A model generated the notes under the pieces. It was not told where the DNA came from. It ran no database searches and saw nothing but the letters and a program-made list of their open reading frames with translations. This document shows, piece by piece, positions 24,930 to 35,805 of a stretch of DNA of 64,000 nt. Every line of letters begins with the position of its first letter. The stretch's first letter is position 1. A program made the position numbers and the translations under genes. The stretch is from Ziziphus jujuba (taxonomy: Eukaryota > Streptophyta > Magnoliopsida > Rosales > Rhamnaceae): assembly GCF_031755915.1 (NCBI RefSeq), contig NC_083388.1, forward strand, positions 7,625,001-7,689,000, given 5' to 3'.

Positions 24930-25135
24930 AGAAACACACCAGTAGCGCCATTTTCACTTCAAGCAAAAAACACACCAGCAGCGCTATTTTCCCTTTCCCT
25001 TTAGAAGCACACCAGCAGCGCCATTTTCCCTTTCCCTTTAGAAGCACACTAGCAGCTCCATTTTCACTTCAAGCAAAAAATACACCAACAGCGCCATTTT
25101 CACTTCAAGCAAAAAACACACCAGCAGAGCCATTC
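24930..25135. repeat. Subterminal tandem repeats, ~37-bp unit
   Basis: Six imperfect copies of CACACCAGCAGCGCCATTTT, each followed by one of two alternating tails: an ACTTCAAGCAAAAAA type or a CCCTTTCCCTTTAGAAG type. Located about 260 bp inside the left end of MULE2. Confidence 0.8.
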
Positions 25136-28100
25136 TACCCATTCGCTGGTGTCATAGAAGAACCAGTTTGTTGAGACGGTGAGCTCACTCTTTGATTTTT
25201 TCAATTTTTTTTTTAATTTGTTCCGACGGTTCTCCTTCTGTTTGGTGGCTCAGTTCTACCAAAGCCAAATTAGTGAATTCTTTGCATCTTCGGGATGTTT
25301 TTCTCATCATCCAAACATAGTATTAGGTTTGTCTTTGTTCAATTTTGTTTTAATTTTTAGCTTTCAAATTTGGTGACTAGCTTGCTTAAAATTTGAAAGG
25401 TGCTTCGTAAGATTTTTTATTCATATATTACGAGAAAAAAACTTATTTATTATTTTTTTTGGAAATTTCTTCAAAAATCAATGCTCCAGATGAATGTGAT
25501 AGTGAGTCAGTGACACTGTTGTGGATAACCTTAACCTGAGATATTATGAAATTTTGGTTATTGGCTAGATTTGGGCTTTTTAGAAATGTTTTTCAACTGT
25601 TCAATCTCCAAATTAAGAAGCCAGTCTCTGTATAAGTGCTGGTGGTGATATATTCTCGGATGTCTGATTTATGTTAATCTTAATACCAATTCCCATCCGG
25701 CTTGGTTTCGAACGACATACATTGCAAAAAGCGTTAGGTAGGTTGAACTTTTAGATTCCATATTCAAATCAATCTCTCTTTTATTTGTGTGCAGTGGAAT
25801 ACATGCAAGCATTCTTGAGATGCACATTTGTTTTGCAAACAAAAGCAGAAAGTTAAAAGAGCTATCTTTCATTTTTTGCCTGTTTGGTCTTGTTTGAATA
25901 ATCCTGGGTTATTACTGAATGAGGATCGTGGTAGTTGATAATTGGTAGTTATATATAGTTTGGCAAACCGACGAAGAAACATAGAAAGAAGAATAATATA
26001 ACGAAAAAGCAGTATCTTTGCTTTGTGTACTTGAGATTGACATCTGCAATAGTATATTGATATTTCTAAGTTTGTCAGATAAAAGAGTTAATTTAGAAAG
26101 TTTATACATCTAGTTTCAATATTTATTTGCTTAAACAATTGCTAAAATAACCTGAACTTCTAATAAAACAGGGGCTGTGAAAAGAATCCGGAAGCCAAAA
26201 CCTTGGAAGCATCCACAGCCAATAACAAAAAGTCAGCTATTGCAGATGCGTGATGAGTTCTGGGACACTGCTCCTCACTATGGTGGCAGTAAAGGTAGTA
26301 CTTCCTCAGATTCTAAGATCCGTAATGTGTGGAAAGTCTTTGCAGTTCATTGAAGATTAGCTTACATGTTAAATGTTATTGACCTAGTATGCTACTTATA
26401 ATACAAGAGTGTTTTCATGTTTGTGAAGATCATATAACTAAACAAATCGAGTTGAAGAAATAGTCTTGAGTGTTGGTCAATTAGATAGCATGCCTAACCA
26501 TTCAAAAGGATGAGTAGACATAGCAGGATGTTTCCTAAGACGAATAGCTGTCCACTATACTTTTAGTCTGCATATGCTGATCTGAAATGGTAATAGCCAC
26601 AGGATATAATATCTTATTTTCCAACCATAAAGACTAGATTTTATATGGACAGTGGCTTTGAGCTTGGATATCCTCATGCAAGGTTTCACTTTCCTGGTCA
26701 GGAAGGGAACTAGAGGGAAAGGTGGAGTAATTTTGGTTCAAGTTGAATAGGTGCATTGGAGAATGCTAAAAAACATGGGGTTGAGGTGCGGAGAAATTGG
26801 AGAATGGCCTATGGCTTTTGTAGTTTGCTACAGGAAGTTGACATTTTGAGGTCATGACACAGTAATAATCTGCCATCTGTTTTAAGTCTTAATTTGTTAC
26901 TACCATGAAAAGAGGTAATCAGATTGCTTGGCATCTTGCAGGGTATAAAAGCTTATAGAAATTCTTAGGCTATGTGCTCAGTTCTTTATTGTGAAGCCCT
27001 AATTATAACAATATTTGTTTTCATGGACAATGTGATGCCATGAGAGGGAGCCTTCAGTCTCAACCACCACAAATCAGTTTATCAAGTAATTTTTTATTCC
27101 AATGGTTAACTATGGAAGTCTGCGTTTCTATTTGGTTACAGGACATTGCCCGCTAAAATTATAGTGAATGCATTATGAATTAACTGCTCTAGCAGTAACC
27201 ATACTTTTACAGCCAAACTTATTGAGCATTTCAGAAGTTTTAGCTGACATGAGAATGTGGTTCTAAAGGATAGAACCAAGTGTCACTAAATGGTTAATTT
27301 GAATCATAGGATTTATCACAAATTGAAATCGCATACCACATCTAATGCAATGATGGGCTAATATCTTTGCTGATATGGAGTGTTTTGACTTGAGTGAATT
27401 GATTAGGCAACCAGAACAGAGATTTTAAATGGAGTGTTAGTTGTTTTTCTTGGTTTTCATGTTGAGATCTAGCTTATGACTGGTTAGACATACCTAATTG
27501 TATGGATTATATTTGTTTAAAAGGGTTTATGCTTCTTGTGGTTTTTTTCTGTTGGTGGAAAATTTCCAAATTTCTCATATGCTCTTGTTCATATGCACAT
27601 CTTACACATATAATATGCTAAATTTGATTGCTGCATGGTTACTAATATTGATTTTCTATTTCTTTCAACATTGGAGGAGCAACTGATGGACTGAGCAGAA
27701 AATTGAAGCACAAAATTTGCGATCGTGGAGTTACAAGTGCAAGCTGATAAAATTACACATACACTCACAGAGATAGATAAAGAGAGAGAGATATATATAA
27801 ATAGATAGAGAAGCATTGGTGGTGGTTTGTCCCCCATTAATGTAAGTTGCTTCTCTGTACAACATAGAAAATATTTTGCAAACTAATTTCGCTTTAATGT
27901 AACGAACTTATCTGAAAACCTTTAGTTGTGCTGTATTGAATGAGTTTTACAATTTTGAACCTTGTCATTATGCTCTATGCTTATAATATTGTGTTATTTG
28001 GTGTGACAGAAATGTTTGTGTTGCATGGTTAGAATGTGAAATGTGAAATTAAAACTATTGTGAAGTTGTGTTTTTGTTTGAATTTAATGGGAGGTTTGAA

Positions 28101-28240
28101 TGTGAAACCATAATATATCTATAGGTTATCCTTAGGAAGCAATGTATAATGTACACTACTAATGTATAATGTATTATGCGCTGGTTTGAAAATATTCTTT
28201 AGCCATTTTCATTATATTGTTGCACAAATCCCGTTAGGTG
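25136..28240. other. MULE2 interior with captured host DNA
   Basis: The only exon I recognise here is the UBTD-like one at 26172-26294. The flanking DNA is intron-like and is probably the captured gene's own introns, but the capture limits cannot be seen without the parent locus. Confidence 0.5.
26172..26294 (+). pseudogene. Captured exon of a UBTD-like ubiquitin-domain protein
   Basis: A 123-bp exon with an ACAG acceptor and an AAAG/GTAGTA donor. It reads AVKRIRKPKPWKHPQPITKS and then QLLQMRDEFWDTAPHYGGSK. This matches the conserved N-terminal region of UBTD1/2-type (DC-UbP) proteins, which continues with KEIWDAL. The donor splits the Lys-Glu junction where a normal exon boundary would be plausible. 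No other exon of that gene is recognisable nearby. It lies inside MULE2, so it looks like Pack-MULE-style capture of a gene fragment. Confidence 0.8.
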
Positions 28241-28249
28241 TATGTTATT

Positions 28250-28435
28250 TAGGTTCTGGAAAATTTTCCACCCCGAGGAAAATATTTCCTCCTGGCGGGA
28301 ATTTTTTTACTCCTGGAGGAAAAAATTTTCCTCCAGGCGGAAAACCTTTTCCGCCTGGAGGAAAATTTTTTCCTCCAGGCGGAAAAATTGTCCTTCAGGC
28401 TTTTCTCGTGTCGGAAAAAACATTTCCTCCATCTG
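28250..28435. repeat. Phased palindrome array upstream of the Ulp1 gene, MULE2
   Basis: The clearest array of the family. The 19-bp unit TTTTCCTCCAGGCGGAAAA starts at 28326, its exact reverse complement at 28347 and the first form again at 28368, so spacing is exactly 21 bp. More diverged units flank these on both sides. It lies just before an acceptor-like GCAG (28459-28462) and the Ulp1-gene ATG. Confidence 0.92.
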
Positions 28436-28466
28436 TTATGTTTTGTTGTATTTGATTTGCAGATAA

Positions 28467-31400
28467 ATGGATTCAGATTACCAACGAAGGTTTTGGGACT
28501 CGGAGATATCGAGGGCAAAGGTTAATTGTAGATCGAACTTCTGGAAAGCCGTGTCGGATATTAAGTTCAAGCTGACTCCAGCCCAAATAAAGAAGTTTGA
28601 GGATAGCTATTTTGGCCACTTTTTGAAGGCCAACGAGATACAATTTAGTGGCCACATCGTCAACAGCATGCTGTATAGGCAGTGTGTTTGCGACGACAAG
28701 GACTCTATGGTATTCAATTTTGGAGGGCGTGGTGCTAGATTTACACAGAGAGACTTCACCATAATTACAGGTCTACGGTTTGGTTACGAACCCAATAGGC
28801 AGGTTAACATCTCTACTCGTATTAGTGACACGTATTTTGGCGGAAAGCGAAAGGTCACTAACTCGGAGATAACCGAAGTTTTCATGACTGCACAGTGTCA
28901 AGACAATGATGAAGCCGACGATGATAGATTGAAGTTGGCTTTATTATATTTCCTAAAGACGGTTCTTCTAGGCAAAGAAAGCATGGCCACCGCACCTCAT
29001 AATCACTTGGAGATGGTGGACGATTTAGAGTACTTCAATAACTATCCATGGGGTACTTTATCGTATACTACCACCATTAGATCGTTGAAGAGTGCTTTTG
29101 AGCATAGAGAGTCCATGGCTTTAAACAAGTCAAAGAGTTATAGTCTTTGTGGGTTTCCTTTGGCTTTCATGGTAAGTTTGTTACACTATTATTTAAAGTT
29201 TGTTACACTTGTATTTATGGTGTGTATTTCTTTACTTATTCATTACTAATTAATTGTTTGACAGATTTGGGGTTTTGAGACAATTCCTTCGTTGGGTCAA
29301 GCATTCGGAAAGAAGTTGCCGGACATGGCATTCCCTCGAATTCTTAATTGGCATTTTTCACAAGTGCCAAGATTTGAGAAGGCCACTGAACTCTTCAATC
29401 ATCGTGATGTAAGTATATGAGTTCTTCCACTTATATGTACATATATATATATATATATATAAATATACATTCCAACATAGTAATATTATTTATACACTTT
29501 TGCAGTATTTGTATGTATATTAGTATTACTTACTAATCACTTGATCATAATCCCTTTTTTCTTTTGCAGTATCCCGTTCATGGCTTAATGAATGTGACTG
29601 AAGTTGAGCATGCATATATCGGCAACTTGGCATGGGATGTACGTCATGACAGTACTCCATACAATGTTGCACCTGCTGTTCGAGACAAGCCACCACAGGC
29701 AAGTCATGATGAAAAAGATGAAGGTATTCCACTTACAAGAAGTGGAATAAGTAAGAAACGGAAAGAGGCGTTTGTGGAAATTATGGGAAAAGGAGGGAGG
29801 CGGGGAATGGGACATAAGCCGACAGACCAGCCTTCTTCATCGACTGCAGGAGTTGCTGCTCATGTTCATGTTGAACCATCGACTCCATCCCAACCTCCAA
29901 CGACTCCATCCCATGATGAGGTTTGAATAAATTGTATGAATGTTTATCTTTTTTCATTATTGCAAGTATTAATAATTATTATTTCTTTTAGGTACCTTTG
30001 AGAGAGAGATTAACAATCCTTGAAGGCGAAGTGGCTAGTGTACGGCAAGACGTTAAGGATTTACGAATCGCCATGCTTAGAGAGTTTGAAAGTTTGGACA
30101 CCAAGCTTGATAAGTTAATGAAGCACCAAGGAGTGGGAGTTAGTGCTGACGGGTTGGGAGATGGGATGGACGTTGAAGGGGATGAAAATAAAGAAGAGTA
30201 TGGTCCCGATGCGACCCCCGTTGATAGACAGTCACAGCCATATGTTGTAGACGATGCAGGACCAAGTGTTACGATTATCGAGAAAGTGTCTCCATCAAAG
30301 TTTCCTGCCGGGACACGTGCAAGAAAGGTAGCAGCTGCTAAGCAAAACATAGATATTAGGAGGAGGGATAGGAAGGCGGCAGCAGCTATTATAACTCCTT
30401 ATAGTGTCGGAGGCTTGCGGAAAAAACTACAGCGCACTTTACCCGGTGCATCTTCTACTTTGAAGTTCGACCCATACAAACCAGTACCCACGCGACTTGT
30501 AAAAAACTTTGACAAATTTATGAAGTATGGTTGGGCAGCAAAGGTTGATATGGACATTTTGACTGCGGGTAAAGACTTTTTCCAGTTGCTTATAAACAGT
30601 GAGAAGTGGCTGAATCACGATGTAAGTATTTTTCGATCAAGATTTTTATTTTATAATTTGATAAATTCCATAGATAGTTGTTCAACTGCATGGATGTAAT
30701 TTAAAATTAACTCGTCTTTCAATGCAGCATATGGAAGTCCTGCCTTACCTATTTCGTGTACGTGCCAATCAATTTCCTGATATTTTTTATCCTAGTTTTG
30801 AGGTGCTAGATGGAGGATTTTGGGTAAGTAACGACCAGGTGTCCTATATGTGGCTATTGTGATTTTGGATAACTAATAAATTATTTTGTTGTAGGTATAC
30901 ATTGAGCAATGTCATGGAAAGTTCATCGACAATCCATCTAAGTTCCAATTCTCATACGCAATGCAAGAATATGTGCTGGGGATTCGAATGAAGAAGTCCA
31001 AGCCATGGAAATACGTAAATCATGTAAAATATACATGTCCAAATTGTGTAATGTTAACTATTCATTTATTCATGTGCCTTCCTTTATTTATTGTGCTAAC
31101 TGAAATTCTGTAATGTATTGAAAGTTGTTGATTTCACTAAACAAGCGCAACATACATTGGGTGGTAGGGCACGTGGACTTGAAAGAGCGTCGCATGACTG
31201 TATATGATTCAGATAAGGCTGGTAACCGATACAAGGGACAAATTTATTTCCAGAAATTATGCATAATGTTACCATATTTACTGCGGTCTGTATCCTTTTA
31301 TGAGCAGCGGCCGGATCTTGTAGACTCCGTTGACGAGTTTACATGTGAATTGGCACAAAATACCCCTTAATACTTACATGTTTGTTGAATAAATATTAAC

Positions 31401-31596
31401 TATTGAATATGGTTCTAATAATACTAATATATGTTATAATAATTGTTTGTTTTGTAGTGGTGACTGTGGCATATTTACACTCAAGACCATCGAATTTTTA
31501 CATGCTAGATTACCATTGACATTCACACAAGATAACATGGAGTTCTTTAGGAAGAAGTATGCATATGAGGCTTACAACAAAGAACTAAGCATATGA
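28467..31596 (+). pseudogene. DUF1985-Ulp1 (C48 SUMO-protease-like) gene of MULE2, nearly intact
   Basis: A transposon-carried relative of SUMO proteases. Exons: 28467-29171, 29265-29408, 29570-29920, 29992-30621, 30728-30823, 30895-31014, 31125-31370 and 31458-31596. The first two exons form the DUF1985 region (SYFGHFLKAN, FNFGGRGARFTQRDFT). Exon 4 begins with a heptad-like coiled coil (LRERLTILEGEVASVRQDVK), then an acidic stretch and a basic Lys/Arg/Ala segment. The Ulp1 domain shows a probable catalytic His (NIHWVVGHVDL), Asp (VYDSD) and Cys (GDCGIF in the last exon). The defect is a loss of about 26 bp between CCCC repeats at the end of exon 7, which removes the donor still present in MULE1 and leaves a stop at 31368-31370. 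Without that deletion, all eight exons would form one frame. Confidence 0.86.
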
Positions 31597-32446
31597 GCTG
31601 CGTGGTGATGCATTTTTCTTTCCTTTTGTCATGTTTATAGATGCATATTATTTATTATATTTGACTTTTAATTGTAAATATAATGGTGGCTTATAATGTT
31701 CATTTAACAAAAATAACAATGTGGTATTGATGTAAGGATAAGTAATTGACCTTATAGGAAATGTGCCATATTTATTTATTAGAATTCCGTTATGCACAAA
31801 CGCCTTAAGAGCTCAATTGCAAATTTTAAAAAAATTTCCGCTTGTCGCAAAATATTTCCTATAGGCAGAAAAATTTTCCTACTGGAGGAAAAATTTTCCT
31901 CCAGTCGGAAATCCCATATGAAGAAAAATTGAAGCCTCTGGATAAATTTCCCGCCAGGTGGAAAAATTTTCCTCCAAGCGGAAATAGTTTTCCTCCTGTT
32001 GGAAAACATTTCCTCCAAGCGGAAATCGTTAAATAATTTTTACTCCTATTAGAAACTAATTTCTTCCACTTGGAAAATCAATTTCTAATAGATTATATAA
32101 GTTAATAGTAGGGTAAAAAAATTGGGAGTGGAGACAAATATTATATAAGATGAAGATGGAATTAACAAAAAAATGTAGTGACATTTAAAATCAATAACCA
32201 TTTTAAATAAAAGAAAAATTGATATATGTTTGTTTTTATTTTCAAAATCATTTGGACATTTCATAAAATGATATCTAAACTAAAGATTGAAAATCAATTC
32301 CAGATAGCCTCTTTTCATTTAGGATTAAATTCAAAAAAAAAAAAAAGATTGCTAATAAATCTTCCACCGTGGAGTAGAAAATATTATATCCAATATATGA
32401 AATAATTATCAAAAGATATTAAACCATAACACTAAATTAAAACTTT
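31597..32446. other. Convergent interval between Ulp1 and mudrA in MULE2
   Basis: Shared 3' non-coding space, collinear with MULE1 19910-20753 in reverse orientation. It contains the palindromic array at 31830-32085. Confidence 0.65.
31830..32085. repeat. Phased palindrome array, MULE2 intergenic
   Basis: TTTCC half-sites start at 31835, 31855, 31875 and 31895 (exactly 20 bp apart). After a unique gap of about 35 bp they start at 31947, 31968, 31989 and 32009 (21, 21, 20 bp). Each is paired with a GGAAA half-site, e.g. TTTCCTCCAAGCGGAAA. Confidence 0.88.
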
Positions 32447-34972
32447 CTAATTCGAAGCATAAGACAATGGATTCGTACATCTCTGCCTATAATGTCCAAC
32501 ACCACCGCATCGACTACATCTACGTCCAATAACATCTTCACCTTCGGATGGTATGCGTTGCATCCTCGGTCTACCGGCTCGCCTACGTGTCCATCTTGGT
32601 GGAAGTACAATGCGACTTGCCACGTCATCCGGAACATGCCACTGTTTTTCATCTAACAAAGGATAAATGGACTCAGCATAAGCTGCACGATATGCATCCG
32701 CGGTGTAGTAATGAGAACACATGCCATAAGGAGCAATTTTTCGGTCTCTGCAAGCGGCAATACAATGATCACAAGGATATTGATCAAGATCGAAGACTTT
32801 GCATGAGCATGTTTTTGATTGGAGATTAACTGTACCCCTCAAACTCCCACCTTCCACAAGAAATTCATGCATATTAATGGCTTTCACATGTAGTCCGATG
32901 GACTCCAAATTTCGTAGTTTGAGTTGCTCTTCCATATGGTCAGTCACAGGCTTTGTCAATTTTGCACCTGCAGTACGTCGCTCATAAAACCACCTTTATA
33001 GTAAATCTCGTATGTGCTCTATTAATGCTACTATTGGCATCTCTCTAGCATCTAGCAGAATGCCATTCAAGCTTTCTGCAATATTGGTGGTCATGATAGT
33101 GTACCTTCTACATGGACAAAGAGAACGTGCCCACCTTGTAGGGTCACATGATCGAATGTACTGGGCAGCCCTACTGTTTTTAGCCTCAATTTGCCCAATA
33201 TAAAACTCAAAATCTTCAACCAAATATGCACTAGCTGTGAGCATGAAACATTGTATTATTGATTCATCTTTCGCATGTCCATTTGCTTTAATATTTCTGC
33301 TTATATGGTACGTGCACAACGCATGGTATGCATTGGGAAAAACTTTGCGTAATGTCCTTTCAATAGCGGGGTGTCTATCACTCACAAACACCAAATCTAG
33401 AAAATCTCCGATGGCATCCTTCAGGTTTTGGAAAAACCATGTATATGCTTGCTCGTTCTCTCCATCTCCAATGCCGAAAGCCAAAGGATATATTTGCTTA
33501 TTGCCATCCATGCCCGATGCAATATACATGTATCCTTTGTATTTCCCTTTCAATGTAGTTGCATCAACAACCAACACGGATCTTATGTGGGATTTAAATC
33601 CCCTAATGCTTGCTCCAATCGCCATAAAGAAATATACAAAATTGTTATTATTGTCTGTTTTGATACGTGTAACAGTCCAAGGGTTCTTTGACACTAACTC
33701 ATAACAGTAGGCAGGTAACTTAGCAAAATTCTCCTCTGGAGATCCCTTAACACTGTTAAGTGCATACTCTTTACCTCTCCATGCTTTGTTGTAGCTTATA
33801 TTCACCCCATATTTCTGCAAAAAATCATGTTGAATTTCTTTGGGTTTGTAAACACGTGCAATACCTTCATATTTAGATTTGATACATTGCCCGATAACCC
33901 GACTACTGGCTTGCTTGTGTTCTCGATGCACGATATCTAACGAGCAACTGTGTACATTATCAAAAATTCTCACAACAAATATTTCTCCATTTTTAAATGT
34001 GGTTGCACGTAGTCGCCATTTACAAATACAACCTCATACCGTTGTGTAGTTGACCGTGTCACCTTAAACTCTTTATTTTCTCGCATGGTCACGTTTGTTG
34101 CGAAATAATTGTCCAACTACTATGCTCTCACAGCCAGTGAACTTTGACGAAAATATGGCCATAGAACCACTTCTGTTGCTCGATGATATGTAGTCACTTG
34201 TAGCACGATGAACCCTAACATCATCAACTCCTTCATTGTTCATTTCAGGATGCATATCATTATCATTGTCCGGCAACTCATGATCAAAATCTACATCATT
34301 ATGATCAACATCATCCCCTGCTGCATTGTAATTCTCATCATGATCAATATGATGCAACTGCTCATACTCCTCGTCGTTAGGAAACCGTTCAGCATAGTCA
34401 CCTCCAACATCAACTCATTCGTGGATGTTAAATGATGTCCAGGCCCCACGAACATTAACTTGATCTCTAAACTGAGTTTCTTGAACCATAATTTCCTGAG
34501 ATGTAGCCTGAATAGGTTCAGTACCGGAAGCTTGTGGTAGACGAGCGCCAATTGGAGGACAAGAAAAAGAATGAAGACTACTCCCACTATCCGAAGCAAA
34601 TGCTGTTTGATGAACATTTCTACACACATGTTCAACTTTCGAAATCACCTCAACATACAATGGAGGCCGCATCATTGTCATCCCTCAATTCCTCACTTTT
34701 TGAAGAAAGCATTTCACATCCCTATCACATCGTATTTCTGTAGAATCCAACTTTTCTGCATATCGTCCATATATCCATTTTAGCTTTAGCAAATATTCAT
34801 TTCAATCTATTTCAATAGAATTGAAAATCTCAGCCTCTAACTCTGATTTTGTGCATCTCTTGCCGACGGAAACCATTATATTTTTACCATTTCGATATTC
34901 CCAATTACCACTATCATTTTGTACCAATGCTCCATTATATAAAACCGCAATTACAATGTCATCATCTTCCAT
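32447..34972 (-). pseudogene. mudrA: mudrA-type transposase, MULE2 (few lesions)
   Basis: Collinear with the MULE1 transposase but retains its start: ATG at 34972, starting MEDDDIVIAV. It has the MuDR-type N-terminal region, the catalytic core (VDATTLKG, VSDRHPAIE), an intact SWIM finger (CSCK with CDHC) and an intact CCHC knuckle (CSRCGGVGHYRQRC) ending at 32447. Lesions: early stops near 34,800 and 34,690; a change near 34,415; a 26-bp deletion at about 34,090 that shifts frame; and TAA for CAA near 33,000. MULE1 is intact at the site of the 26-bp deletion, and MULE2 is intact at the MULE1 zinc-knuckle stop. Confidence 0.9.
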
Positions 34973-34976
34973 TTTA

Positions 34977-35513
34977 CTACAAAATTAAATGAATAACGTT
35001 AAACTAAATCAATAAATATATAAAATTTTGAATAATACTAAACAAACATATTAACTGTATTAAAAAAGTTAATTCTGTTTTTTTTTTTGGGCCAAATATA
35101 GCTTTTTCCTACTGGCGGAAAATTGGCAGAAAACTGGCGGAAAATTGGAGGAAAACTGGCGGAAAAATGACGAAAAACTGGCGAAAAATTGGCGGAAATT
35201 TTGCGAAAACTGACAAACTGGAGGAAATTGGCGGAAGTTCATCTTTTCCGCCAAATTTCCTCCGTTTTTACTGTTTTTCATGATTTTTCAGTTTTACATA
35301 AAATTTCTCCCATTTTCAAACCATATGCCACCTAAGTATCTTTAAAATCACATATAACAGCTCATAAATTAATTTCTTGCATACCCATATCAAATAAGAA
35401 TCTTAAAAAACCCTAAACTAATAAAAATTACAAGAAAAAAGAGAAAGAGAAAAAACAAAAAAAACACATATTTTCTTACTTTCATCTAATAAGAAAAAAG
35501 ATAAAAATTTTAC
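34977..35513 (-). other. mudrA leader intron (MULE2)
   Basis: Donor CAG/GTAAAA at 35514/35513 and acceptor TTGTAG at 34977, four bases upstream of the ATG. It holds the 11-bp array. Confidence 0.6.
35095..35275. repeat. 11-bp CTGGCGGAAAA direct-repeat array, MULE2 mudrA leader
   Basis: Tandem variants ACTGGCGGAAA, ATTGGCAGAAA, ATTGGAGGAAA and ACTGGCGAAAA at about 11-bp spacing, i.e. the GGAAA half-sites of the palindromic arrays in direct orientation. Confidence 0.85.
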
Positions 35514-35589
35514 CTGATTTTAGTTTGAGATATGAGAAAATACAAAAAAATGAGAGTGAGAAGGATGAGATGCAAAGAGTGACCTTAGA

Positions 35590-35640
35590 GAAACCCCACG
35601 AACGGCTATGTAGAAACCTCACGAACGGCTGTGTAGAGGA
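35590..35640. repeat. Small tandem duplication in the MULE2 mudrA 5' UTR
   Basis: Two copies of AGAAACC(C/T)CACGAACGGCT lie about 25 bp apart. MULE1 has one related copy near 16,745. Confidence 0.6.
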
Positions 35641-35796
35641 AGAAAGGAAATGGTAAAAAAAAAAAAAACTTTTGCGTAATTTTCAATTTTATCAAGGGTA
35701 TTTTTGTCCCAAGGTGGCTAGTTTAAAAAAAAAAAAAAAAATTTTGCTATTTTTCTAAAATGGAGTTATAAGGTGGCTATTTATCGAAAAAAACCC

Positions 35797-35805
35797 TTTG
35801 CAAAA
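35797..35805. repeat. MULE2 target-site duplication, right copy
   Basis: TTTGCAAAA, identical to 24665-24673. Confidence 0.92.

Larger units (their letters stand above)
24674..35796 (-). mobile_element. MULE2: KI-type Mutator-like element with mudrA, Ulp1 gene and captured exon
   Basis: An 11.1-kb element bounded by terminal inverted repeats of about 110-120 bp (24674-24790 and about 35675-35796; both begin GGGTTTTTTCGA-like from the outside) and a perfect 9-bp target duplication. Contents in order: subterminal repeats, a UBTD-like captured exon, a palindromic array, a DUF1985-Ulp1 gene (plus), a second palindromic array, mudrA (minus), an 11-bp repeat array in the mudrA leader, and the right terminal repeat. 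It is better preserved than MULE1. However, mudrA has a 26-bp deletion and stops, and the Ulp1 gene has lost a splice donor, so autonomy is unlikely. Confidence 0.93.

Noticed and set aside
28250..28435. CRISPR-like reading of the evenly spaced palindromic units
   Set aside because: Spacers are only 2-4 bp, units vary, and this is a plant transposon; it fits phased binding sites far better.
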